Source: a virus | DNA: 21,406 bases | IMG/VR virus record: IMGVR_UViG_3300044858_001842 | Coordinates: 1-21,406 of that record | Strand: one strand, 5' to 3' | Shown here: piece by piece, positions 10,556-16,223 of the stretch | Layout of the letters: each line of letters starts with the position of its first letter | Numbering within the stretch: the first letter of the stretch is position 1 | Position numbers and translations under genes: made by a program | Notes under the pieces: generated by a model | Databases searched by the model: none | What the model saw: only the letters and a program-made list of their open reading frames with translations | What the model was told of the DNA's origin: nothing

Positions 10556-10604
10556 AACTACACAATGGAGGTGCTTTTCATGCTTAAAGAAACAGCGCTG
10601 GTAA
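10410..10604 (+). CDS. Zinc-ribbon-like protein (64 aa)
   Basis: GTG start at 10410 preceded by an AGGCTTAGG stretch that can act as a weak ribosome site. The protein has two CxxC knuckles: HCFSCVSWK (C30, C33) and WRCFSCLKKQRW (C55, C58), separated by a basic hairpin (KRSDLGKRVTRGKTTQ). Four cysteines in CxxC-x21-CxxC spacing indicate a small zinc ribbon, likely to bind nucleic acid or a protein partner. The first 20 residues are encoded within the HTH frame. A later start is possible, but no better ribosome site is seen. Confidence 0.65.
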   Translation: MLDETTKPTLNPTLKEIDQAAAKALGESHCFSCVSWKRSDLGKRVTRGKTTQWRCFSCLKKQRW

Positions 10605-10720
10605 TCGCTATCATCGGGTTTGTGATGGGGGCGGTTGCCCTGTGGAAAACGCCAACCTGTTGCGAGAAAAGTAAGAAAGACTGTAACGAGGGCAGAGATT
10701 GTCCTAGGAGGAAAAATTGA
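10580..10720 (+). CDS. Small membrane protein with Cys-rich tail (46 aa)
   Basis: GGAGG eight bases before the ATG at 10580 supports this 46-codon gene, which overlaps the end of the zinc-ribbon gene. An N-terminal hydrophobic span (LVIAIIGFVMGAVALW, residues 7-22) is followed by a tail with Cys27, Cys28, Cys35 and Cys41 and many lysines and arginines. It is an inner-membrane protein with a short exported or cytoplasmic metal- or disulfide-capable tail. Topology is uncertain because the positive charges are C-terminal, which suggests the tail stays in the cytoplasm. Function unknown. Confidence 0.7.
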   Translation: MLKETALVIAIIGFVMGAVALWKTPTCCEKSKKDCNEGRDCPRRKN

Positions 10721-10947
10721 AAACCACAGATCGAATCTTAGAAGTCATCACCGCATCACCAGAGCCGGTCACGCTAAAGCAGATCCAAGTGCAGTTGGGT
10801 CTCAGCCCAGGAATACTCTCTGGCTCGCTGGTTCACCTTTGCAAGTCCAACAGGGTCGCCAGGGAAAAGATAGAGCGATCCTCGGGGACCGGACCAAAAC
10901 AGCAATGGTGCTACAAAATTGTTGACGGTTCAGAAAAAACGGAGTAA
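10717..10947 (+). CDS. Small winged-helix protein (76 aa), TTG start
   Basis: The start is TTG at 10717, overlapping the previous stop (TTGA) and preceded by TAGGAGG at ideal spacing. Residues 5-50 read as a winged helix (DRILEVITASPEPVTLKQIQ, VQLGLSPGILSGSLVHLCKS), and a wing-like basic strand follows (NRVAREKIERSSGTGPKQQW). The HTH type is MarR/Rrf2-like in layout. It is probably a transcription regulator. It ends the early gene string, 70 bases before a strong terminator. Confidence 0.75.
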   Translation: MKTTDRILEVITASPEPVTLKQIQVQLGLSPGILSGSLVHLCKSNRVAREKIERSSGTGPKQQWCYKIVDGSEKTE

Positions 10948-10986
10948 ATTCGGGGTGGGTAATTGCGTCCTCCTCACCTTTACCCA

Positions 10987-11051
10987 GTTCCTCTCAGGAA
11001 CACTTCAAGCCCCCTCAAACCCCCTGGCTCACAAGGCTGGGGGGTTTTTTT
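10987..11051 (+). terminator. Rho-independent terminator with a preceding hairpin
   Basis: AAACCCCC (11017-11024) pairs with GGGGG plus the start of a seven-T run (11045-11051), closing a C/G-rich stem around TGGCTCACAAGGCT. A second perfect hairpin, GTTCCT-CTC-AGGAAC, lies just before it at 10987-11001. This ends the rightward early transcript after the last winged-helix gene. Confidence 0.9.
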
Positions 11052-11063
11052 ACGGAGATTGCT

Positions 11064-11132
11064 ATGTACGGTAAGAAACCCATGAAGCCCGCCAAGAAAC
11101 CCACACCAGGCAAGTACGGCCCCAAGAAATGA
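11064..11132 (+). CDS. Tiny basic peptide (22 aa)
   Basis: ATG at 11064 with GGAG six bases before it, ending in an ATGA overlap with the next gene. The product is MYGKKPMKPAKKPTPGKYGP plus two lysines: nine Lys, five Pro and no acidic residue. It sits directly after the terminator at the start of a new gene string. Such Lys/Pro-rich peptides could bind nucleic acid or serve only as a translation leader. Its reality is supported by the ribosome site and the overlap, not by homology. Confidence 0.5.
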   Translation: MYGKKPMKPAKKPTPGKYGPKK

Positions 11133-11476
11133 AAAACGGCCCCGTGATTATGATTGGGCTGCTTGGCAAGCCCAAGGGCAAGATGAAGGAAGAAGGCGGC
11201 CTGCTCGAATCCGAGATGGAAATGCCTGAAGCCCTGATGGACGAAGCCGTGAACCGTGAAAACAAAGCGGAAGCGGTAATGAAGGCCAATTACGGCCCCT
11301 CTGACAGCCGCACACAGGCTTGTGGCAACTGCGAATACTTCAACACCGAAATGCCGCGTCTGGGTAAGGGCGAAGGCTTTTGTGAGGTATGGGAATTCAA
11401 ATGCTCAAACAAGAACCTTTGCGCCGCCTGGGAGTTTTCTAAGCCCGAGGAAGAGTCCGAGGAAGAAGAGGACTAG
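11129..11476 (+). CDS. HiPIP-like iron-sulfur protein (115 aa)
   Basis: The C-terminal half reads 'QACGNCEYFNTEMPRLGKGE', then 'GFCEVWEFKCSNKNLCAAWEF'. Cysteines C65-x2-C68-x16-C85-x12-C98 followed by x2-W101 nearly equal the high-potential iron-sulfur protein pattern (A. vinosum HiPIP: C43-x2-C46-x16-C63-x13-C77, with Trp80). An extra Cys92 is present. This predicts a [4Fe-4S] cluster. The N-terminal 60 residues (KEEGGLLESEMEMPEALMDE) are acidic and helical, and the protein ends in an acidic run. Ordinary HiPIPs are exported electron carriers, but no signal peptide is seen here. A structural or regulatory Fe-S, or alternatively a zinc site, is possible. Alternative start: ATG at 11150. Confidence 0.65.
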   Translation: MKNGPVIMIGLLGKPKGKMKEEGGLLESEMEMPEALMDEAVNRENKAEAVMKANYGPSDSRTQACGNCEYFNTEMPRLGKGEGFCEVWEFKCSNKNLCAAWEFSKPEEESEEEED

Positions 11477-11477
11477 C

Positions 11478-11657
11478 GTGTGGCTTCCGCTCTGGCTGGT
11501 CTGCCTTGGGGTTACCTGTCAGCAAATGGAGTTAAGGGACGAGATCCTGTTTAAGACCCACGAAGAATGTGTAAAATTTGCCCACCAAGCGGCGTCCGAG
11601 TTCTACAAGGAATACGACCGGGTGGGTTATAAGTGCGTGAAATCTAACAAGGTTTAG
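11478..11657 (+). CDS. Small exported or membrane-anchored protein (59 aa)
   Basis: GTG start at 11478, one base after the previous stop, with AGAGGA upstream. The first 14 residues (WLPLWLVCLGVTC) are hydrophobic and could be a short signal or anchor, lacking a classical positive n-region. Then comes a soluble domain MELRDEILFKTHEECVKFAH, ending 'YDRVGYKCVKSNKV', with Cys9, Cys14, Cys31 and Cys53. The pattern 'F.T.EEC ... YKCVK' with two paired cysteines fits a small periplasmic disulfide protein. The role is unknown; envelope-directed phage proteins sometimes block superinfection, but nothing here proves that. Confidence 0.65.
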   Translation: MWLPLWLVCLGVTCQQMELRDEILFKTHEECVKFAHQAASEFYKEYDRVGYKCVKSNKV

Positions 11658-11665
11658 GAGCCACC

Positions 11666-11824
11666 ATGCCTTTCAAATCCAAGCAGCAGGCCAAACTCAT
11701 GTTCGCCGCCGCAGCCTCTCCAAAGGTCGCTAAGGCCACGGGAGTACCCATGAAGGTCGCCAAGAAAATGGTCAAGGAAGGTCAATCTAGCCTGAAGAAA
11801 CTCCCCACAAAGGTCAAGAAATGA
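11666..11824 (+). CDS. Small basic phage protein, MPFKSKxQ type (52 aa)
   Basis: AGGAG seven bases before the ATG. The protein starts MPFKSKQQAKLMFAAAASPK and ends with KKLPTKVKK. It is very Lys-rich with no acidic cluster. The opening 'MPFKSKxQ..LMFA' is shared by widespread short phage proteins of unknown function encoded near head or packaging genes, some of which are thought to be virion or nucleic-acid associated. It ends in an ATGA overlap with the next gene. Confidence 0.75.
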   Translation: MPFKSKQQAKLMFAAAASPKVAKATGVPMKVAKKMVKEGQSSLKKLPTKVKK

Positions 11825-11982
11825 AAAAAGACGTCTGGGATAAAGCCCGACCAAAAGGGTTGGGTAAACCAAAGGAACTGTCTAAGAACCAGAAGGCTGC
11901 TGCCAAGCGGTTCGCCAAGTCCACGGGGACTAAGTACCCCTCTTTGGTCGCCAATATGCGCGGCGCACAGGCAAAGAAATAA
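11821..11982 (+). CDS. Small basic hypothetical protein (53 aa)
   Basis: ATG in an ATGA overlap with the previous gene and TAA overlapping the next ATG (TAATG). The product, MKKDVWDKARPKGLGKPKEL followed by SKNQKAAAKRFAKSTGTKYP and a short tail, has roughly one basic residue in three. It resembles its neighbours in composition (Lys/Ala/Gly-rich) and may have arisen with them. A nucleic-acid-binding or capsid-internal role is only a guess. No motif recognised. Confidence 0.65.
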   Translation: MKKDVWDKARPKGLGKPKELSKNQKAAAKRFAKSTGTKYPSLVANMRGAQAKK

Positions 11983-12329
11983 TGCCCCGGACAATCAGAC
12001 AAGCAGCGGAGGCTTTTGCCAAATATGATCGCAAAACTAGTAAAGACATGGCTGAGTTGCGTAGCCAGGGTTCTGGTGTTCGCAAGCCCGTCCGGTCAAC
12101 TAAGGGTGCAAGCCCAAGCGACCTCTGGGACCGAGCGAAATTCCTCTACCGCAAATCAAGCCAGATCCTCAGTCTTGGACAGCCTTTGCAAAACAAGGAC
12201 GGAACGCCTACGCCCGCAGCAATGCAGTTCAAACGATGGGCCGCCCCCATTCCAAAAACAATCGAAGATGTCCGTAAAATCAAAGCCCAAGCAACCAGGC
12301 TTAAAGAAAAATACCGCCCCAAAGAGTGA
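11982..12329 (+). CDS. Basic hypothetical protein (115 aa)
   Basis: ATG in a TAATG overlap. The N-terminal half is basic and disordered-looking (AFAKYDRKTSKDMAELRSQG, KPVRSTKGASP). The second half is helical: LWDRAKFLYRKSSQILSLGQ, then FKRWAAPIPKTIEDVRKIKA and a basic end. No enzyme motif or membrane span. It ends in a GTGA overlap with the methyltransferase gene. The fourth basic small protein in a row before the terminase block; function unknown. Confidence 0.7.
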   Translation: MPRTIRQAAEAFAKYDRKTSKDMAELRSQGSGVRKPVRSTKGASPSDLWDRAKFLYRKSSQILSLGQPLQNKDGTPTPAAMQFKRWAAPIPKTIEDVRKIKAQATRLKEKYRPKE

Positions 12330-12850
12330 TCCTAAACCTCGGAAGCGGTAAAGATTGGCGTAGGGATGCAATCAACGCCGACATCCAGCCAGAGAAGAAT
12401 CCTGACTGGATACTGGACATTACAAAGGTCCCGTGGGGCGAGCGGATATTTACACGACTCGGCGAGTTCGTAGTCAAACCTGGGATGTTCGATGAGATCA
12501 TCGCCAACGACGTCTTAGAGCATATTCCTGATCTTGTAACCGCGATGACCAACTGCAAGGAACTACTATCCCAAAAGGGAAAGATGCACATTCACGTTCC
12601 GTATGACCTATCCTACGGAGCCTGGCAAGACCCGACTCATGTAAGAGCGTTTAACGAAAACTCATTCTTATACTACACAGACTGGCATTGGTATCTGAAC
12701 TGGCAGGACCGCTTTTACTTACAAAGCATGGCATTTGAACTATCCGACATCGGAGAATCTCTTGCCAAGAAAATGGATAAGGAAGAACTACTAAGAACCC
12801 CAAGAGCCGTAGATGCCCTAAGCGTGGTTCTTACAAAGGAAAAACCATGA
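12326..12850 (+). CDS. SAM-dependent methyltransferase (class I), 174 aa
   Basis: GTG start in a GTGA overlap. Motif I is ILNLGSGKDWRRDAINADI, with the Gly-rich SAM loop at residues 5-9 and the acidic residue after strand 2 (D19). A later 'FDEIIANDVLEHIPDL' (about 55-70) is the motif IV-like 'D-V-L-E-H' of type-11 methyltransferases, and 'KGKMHIHVPYDLSYGAWQDP' with THVRAFNENSF matches the predicted-SAM-methyltransferase family that modifies small molecules or sugars. No DPPY/NPPY DNA-methylase motif is present, so it is probably not a DNA base methylase. Target unknown. It sits among basic small proteins before the packaging genes. Confidence 0.8.
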   Translation: MILNLGSGKDWRRDAINADIQPEKNPDWILDITKVPWGERIFTRLGEFVVKPGMFDEIIANDVLEHIPDLVTAMTNCKELLSQKGKMHIHVPYDLSYGAWQDPTHVRAFNENSFLYYTDWHWYLNWQDRFYLQSMAFELSDIGESLAKKMDKEELLRTPRAVDALSVVLTKEKP

Positions 12851-12927
12851 AACTTTGGAAAGACTTCTGCTGGAACGTCCGCTACTACTGGGAGCGACTC
12901 TGTAAGTGGGCGAAGGACCGTGGCTGA
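12847..12927 (+). CDS. Tiny Trp/Cys-containing peptide (26 aa)
   Basis: ATG in an ATGA overlap with the methyltransferase stop; ends in an eight-base overlap with the GTG of the next gene. The product begins MKLWKDFCWNVRYYWERLCK: four Trp, two Cys, and strongly basic and aromatic, a likely amphipathic membrane-surface helix. It may be a real peptide or a short frame that couples translation from the methyltransferase to the large gene. No ribosome site is visible. Confidence 0.4.
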   Translation: MKLWKDFCWNVRYYWERLCKWAKDRG

Positions 12928-14440
12928 CAGCATTTCCGCAATCCCCCAGCAACCTTTTCTGGGTAGGCTGGCAGAGTTCCTGCGTTTCTTAGAAAAGGAT
13001 CGCCCAGAGTTCTTGCCGCCCCAACTAGGTGTTATGCAAGGAATCAGCAAACTTGCCTTACCGCAAGCGTCCACAATCGAAAACCTGTCTTACGGCAACC
13101 AACCGTTTACTATGCCGCCTTCCGGCACAGGGGCAATGATCCCGCAGGCAAAAACCGGACGTAAGCCAGAGATTGCAGACCTTGTAAGTATGATTTCCGG
13201 TGTACCCGGCGCTGGCGCGGTAGCAGATGTTGGAACAAAGTTGTCTAACCAAGCCGCAGATGCGCTGGTAAGGGCAATCACCCGCAACCCGCAGGCAACG
13301 GCTCCAGGCGTCTTGCAAGAGGCTGGGCAAATGTCTCCGCTGGCTGTTTATAGAAAGACAACTCCAAGCAAACCAGACCCGTCTGTAGGTACCAGGTTTG
13401 AACGAGAGTTTCTAGGTGGCTTAGCAGAAAAAACGCCCGTAAAGATTGAGGACTTAAAAGGCTCCAGCCTTATGCTGATGCCTTGGGACAGCACCAACAG
13501 GAATTACAGAATTAAATCAATTTCTGAGGAAGTTCTTCCGCAGTCTTTTGTAACTCACGGCGGTCAAGACTACGCTAGAGACATTGAACACATAAGACAA
13601 AACATTGCCGGTGCATCAAACTTAGAAATTGCAAAAAGAATTCAAGACCGCGCTGTTCAGGCAAGAATTGAAAATTTAGCGGCTGGTGGTACAGGAGATG
13701 TTGTTCCGTTGCCAACAACAATGGGTGTTGGAGCAGAAAATTTTTCTGTGCAGCCAATGCTTCCAATTCTTGGTCTGTTAGACCTGCGCCAACCTTCAAA
13801 GGCTTTTGTAAAGTATTTTGACCAAGAAGTTAGAGACTTCAAAATACCAAAAACCGTAAAAGAAGATGGGGCTAAGAAGCGGGTTCTTACACAGCCGTTT
13901 AAGAACTTCAAAGGTGTCATGACAGAAGAAGGCCGCATTCAGTTGATGACCGGCGAAGGTCTGGATAGCACCCCTGGCGAACTTCGCAAGGCAATGACGC
14001 AAATTGCTACCAAGAAGTCCAAAGGGTTCGAAGGCGGTTCTAACCAAGAATACTTGAAATACAACCTCGAAGATTTGACTAATGCTATAACAGACGAAGC
14101 ATTGCTTGGTGTTCCAAAAGGTTACGCTGGCAATACAGTAATTAGAATTGGGCCAGAAGGAACTCATCTTTCTCCTGCGACCAACCCGACTTACTCTACA
14201 AACTTTTCTGGTCAGTATCTAGGAACGCTTGGACAGAGTATTCCGGCAGAGGCTTTGTTCCCAAAATTGTTTCCAAAGATTACACAAGAAATGGCTGGCA
14301 AGACTGGCGATATAAGGAATATGGTTCTCGGCGCACTAGAAAAACGCAAAGAAGGAATATCGGAAATCGTTGACCAACAGGTAATCGACAGCGTAAACGA
14401 GTACCTTAGAAAACTAAACTCAGGACTGCTCGGCCCCTAA
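12920..14440 (+). CDS. Large unknown protein, resembling modules of phage large polyvalent proteins (506 aa)
   Basis: GTG start at 12920 with GAAGG just upstream. Residues 1-115 are Pro/Gly-rich and low in charge (FLPPQLGVMQGISKLALPQA, GVPGAGAVADVGTKL). From about 150 on the protein is richer in Lys/Asn and the DNA more A/T-rich. It contains 'LMPWDSTNRNYRIKSISEEV', 'THGGQDYARDIEHIRQNIAG', 'AAGGTGDVVPLPTTMGVGAE' and 'MTGEGLDSTPGELRKAMTQI'. This order (a rule-like opening, 'THGGxDYARD', 'PxLPTTMG', a helix with D/R before a nucleotide-like end) resembles a domain I associate with large polyvalent phage proteins, which are injected or virion-packaged. There is no membrane span. Family call moderate; function unknown. 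Confidence 0.6.
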   Translation: MADSISAIPQQPFLGRLAEFLRFLEKDRPEFLPPQLGVMQGISKLALPQASTIENLSYGNQPFTMPPSGTGAMIPQAKTGRKPEIADLVSMISGVPGAGAVADVGTKLSNQAADALVRAITRNPQATAPGVLQEAGQMSPLAVYRKTTPSKPDPSVGTRFEREFLGGLAEKTPVKIEDLKGSSLMLMPWDSTNRNYRIKSISEEVLPQSFVTHGGQDYARDIEHIRQNIAGASNLEIAKRIQDRAVQARIENLAAGGTGDVVPLPTTMGVGAENFSVQPMLPILGLLDLRQPSKAFVKYFDQEVRDFKIPKTVKEDGAKKRVLTQPFKNFKGVMTEEGRIQLMTGEGLDSTPGELRKAMTQIATKKSKGFEGGSNQEYLKYNLEDLTNAITDEALLGVPKGYAGNTVIRIGPEGTHLSPATNPTYSTNFSGQYLGTLGQSIPAEALFPKLFPKITQEMAGKTGDIRNMVLGALEKRKEGISEIVDQQVIDSVNEYLRKLNSGLLGP

Positions 14441-14575
14441 AAGGCTGTTGTTCAGGGAGTTAATGCAATCTTGTAGTATTCCGACAAATTGTTCTTCGTC
14501 GCAATTCATAAGTTCTTCGCTAAACTCAACATTTAGCGTGTTGTCAACGTACTCAAGAGTAATTTTGATAGACAT
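14420..14575 (-). CDS. Lone leftward small gene (51 aa)
   Basis: GAGGAGG seven bases upstream of the ATG at 14575 gives strong support. The 51-residue product, MSIKITLEYVDNTLNVEFSE then ELMNCDEEQFVGILQDCINS and a polar end, is acidic with an N-terminal beta hairpin and a helix, and has two cysteines. It is the only leftward gene between 8.6 and 21.4 kb. Its 3' end overlaps the 506-aa gene tail-to-tail by 21 bases. It fills what would otherwise be a 230-base gap. Function unknown; it could be a regulator placed opposite the structural promoter. Confidence 0.75.
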   Translation of the reverse strand: MSIKITLEYVDNTLNVEFSEELMNCDEEQFVGILQDCINSLNNSLLGAEQS

Positions 14576-14607
14576 AAAACCTCCTCAAGTTTGTAAGATT
14601 TTATCAC

Positions 14608-14635
14608 TTGTATAACAAAACAGTTGTCGTATAAT
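14608..14635 (+). promoter_or_regulatory. Promoter for the packaging and head operon
   Basis: TATAAT (14630-14635), a perfect -10, has TTGTAT (14608-14613) 16 bases upstream as -35. The -35 is part of TTGTATAACAA, the 11-bp word also at 9950-9960. Transcription would start about 30 bases before the small-terminase ATG. On the opposite strand GATAAAAT (14603-14596) could serve the 51-aa gene, without a clear -35. Confidence 0.65.
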
Positions 14636-14673
14636 TACCACACTTATCCCGAACAACCACCAAGGATTCGGAC

Positions 14674-14970
14674 ATGGAAGAACCTAAAGTAGGCGAGATT
14701 ACGCAGAACAGAGGCAACGCTGGCAAGGGAAGGCCCCCAGGAAGCCTTAATAAGGCCACCAGCGCCGTCCGCGAGGCAATCGCTAGGATGGCTGACGAGA
14801 ACGCAGAGAACTTCGTAGGATGGCTAAATCAGGTCGCCAGCACCAACCCCGAAAAGGCGTGCGACATCTACCTGAAGGCGATTGAGTACCACATCCCCAA
14901 ACTGGCTCGGACTGAAGTCACGGGCGCAGAGAACGGACCGCTGACCATAAAAGTGGTCACGGGTATATGA
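14674..14970 (+). CDS. Terminase small subunit-like protein (98 aa)
   Basis: The protein starts MEEPKVGEITQNRGNAGKGR and contains 'GRPPGSLNKATSAVREAIAR', the 'GRPKGSxNK' DNA-binding opening common to phage packaging and DUF5681-type proteins, then a helical region (DENAENFVGWLNQVAS) and a C-terminal strand-like stretch, ITGAENGPLTIKVVTGI-like. Length and position directly before the large terminase (ATGA overlap) fit the recognition subunit, which binds the packaging site and oligomerises as a ring. Sequence similarity alone would not settle this; position does most of the work. Confidence 0.8.
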   Translation: MEEPKVGEITQNRGNAGKGRPPGSLNKATSAVREAIARMADENAENFVGWLNQVASTNPEKACDIYLKAIEYHIPKLARTEVTGAENGPLTIKVVTGI

Positions 14971-16223
14971 CCGAAGTCGTAGTTGAGACTGGCTACAAGC
15001 CACGAGAGCAACAGAGAAAGATCCACGACGCGGTGGCAGAACACCGCTTTGTAGTCGTAGTGGCTCATCGCAGGATGGGCAAGACGGTGGCTGCATTAAA
15101 CCAACTCATCCACTCTGCCCTGCAATGTGACCGGGAAGCACCGAGGTTTGCGTACATCGCCCCGACCTACGGGCAGGCCAAGCGGGTGGCATGGGACTAC
15201 CTAGTCAAGTTCACAGAACCACTAGGCCCCACGGCAAACATCTCTGAACTGAAGGTGGATTTCTATGGCAGACGAATCCAACTATACGGGTCGGATAACT
15301 CTGACAGTCTTAGGGGCCAGTATTTTGATGGTGTTATTCTGGATGAGATCGGTGATCAAAACCCGAAGATATGGAATGAGATTGTTCGCCCTGCTCTCGC
15401 TGACCGTCTTGGCTGGGCGCTGTTTCTAGGAACGCCCAAAGGTGCAAACCACTTCAAAGACTTCCGAGACCGAGCAGAGCAAGAACCCGGCTGGAAACTA
15501 CTTGAGTTCAAGGCATCGGAGACGGGCATACTTTCTCAAGATGAACTGTCCGCTGCCAAGAAGGAAATGGGCGACGCGAAGTACGCCCAAGAATTCGAGT
15601 GCAATTTTGATTCTCCGGTTGAGGGAGCGTTCTACGCACAGCAAATTGTGGATCTCGCTCCTGAAAGATTTAAGGAATTTGCCCGAGACGATCTACTTAA
15701 AACCTATACGGCGTGGGATCTGGGTGTTGGTGATTCGACGGCGATCTTCGTTGCACAGACGATGGGCAAGGAGGTCAGGATCATCGACTACGTTGAGAAC
15801 CACGGGCAGGGACTAGCCTGGTACGTCAACTGGATCAAGGACAACAAGTACGCCACGGCAGAGCATATCCTCCCGCACGACGTGGAGGTCAGGGAACTAG
15901 GAACAGGCAAGAGCAGGAAAGAGATCCTGCAAGACTTAGGACTCTCTATCACCGTCTGCCCGAGGTTAGGGGTGGACGACGGAATACAGGCGGTCAGGAG
16001 ACTTCTGCCTAACTGCTGGTTTCATCCCAAGGCAAAGCAAGGATTAGACTGTCTGCGAAACTATCGCAGGGAATACGATGAAAAGCGTCAGGTGTTTTAC
16101 GACAAACCCTTACATGACTACACCTCTCACGCTGCTGATGCGTTCCGGTATCTTGCCGTCGGTATGAACCAGACGAGCAACTGGAGCAAACCAATTAACG
16201 CCAACATCAAATGGATTGTGTAA
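14967..16223 (+). CDS. terL: Terminase large subunit (TerL)
   Basis: The ATPase half has Walker A 'VAHRRMGKT' (residues 32-40), Walker B 'FDGVILDEIG' (D126, E127) and the coupling motif LFLGTPKGANHF. The nuclease half has D251 in 'YTAWDLGVGDSTAI', a second acidic site around D305 (LPHDVE) and D391 in 'TSHAADAFRY', the RNase-H-like metal triad of phage headful or cos nucleases. At 418 residues it is on the short side of the family. It powers DNA into the prohead and cuts concatemers. ATG in an ATGA overlap with the small subunit gene; followed without a gap by the portal gene. Confidence 0.95.
   Translation: MTEVVVETGYKPREQQRKIHDAVAEHRFVVVVAHRRMGKTVAALNQLIHSALQCDREAPRFAYIAPTYGQAKRVAWDYLVKFTEPLGPTANISELKVDFYGRRIQLYGSDNSDSLRGQYFDGVILDEIGDQNPKIWNEIVRPALADRLGWALFLGTPKGANHFKDFRDRAEQEPGWKLLEFKASETGILSQDELSAAKKEMGDAKYAQEFECNFDSPVEGAFYAQQIVDLAPERFKEFARDDLLKTYTAWDLGVGDSTAIFVAQTMGKEVRIIDYVENHGQGLAWYVNWIKDNKYATAEHILPHDVEVRELGTGKSRKEILQDLGLSITVCPRLGVDDGIQAVRRLLPNCWFHPKAKQGLDCLRNYRREYDEKRQVFYDKPLHDYTSHAADAFRYLAVGMNQTSNWSKPINANIKWIV

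Noticed and set aside
10635-10925. 96-codon plus-strand frame over the small membrane and winged-helix genes
   Set aside because: It is a shadow of the 10580-10720 and 10717-10947 genes, which both have strong ribosome sites; the translation is rich in Arg, His and Gln without a pattern.
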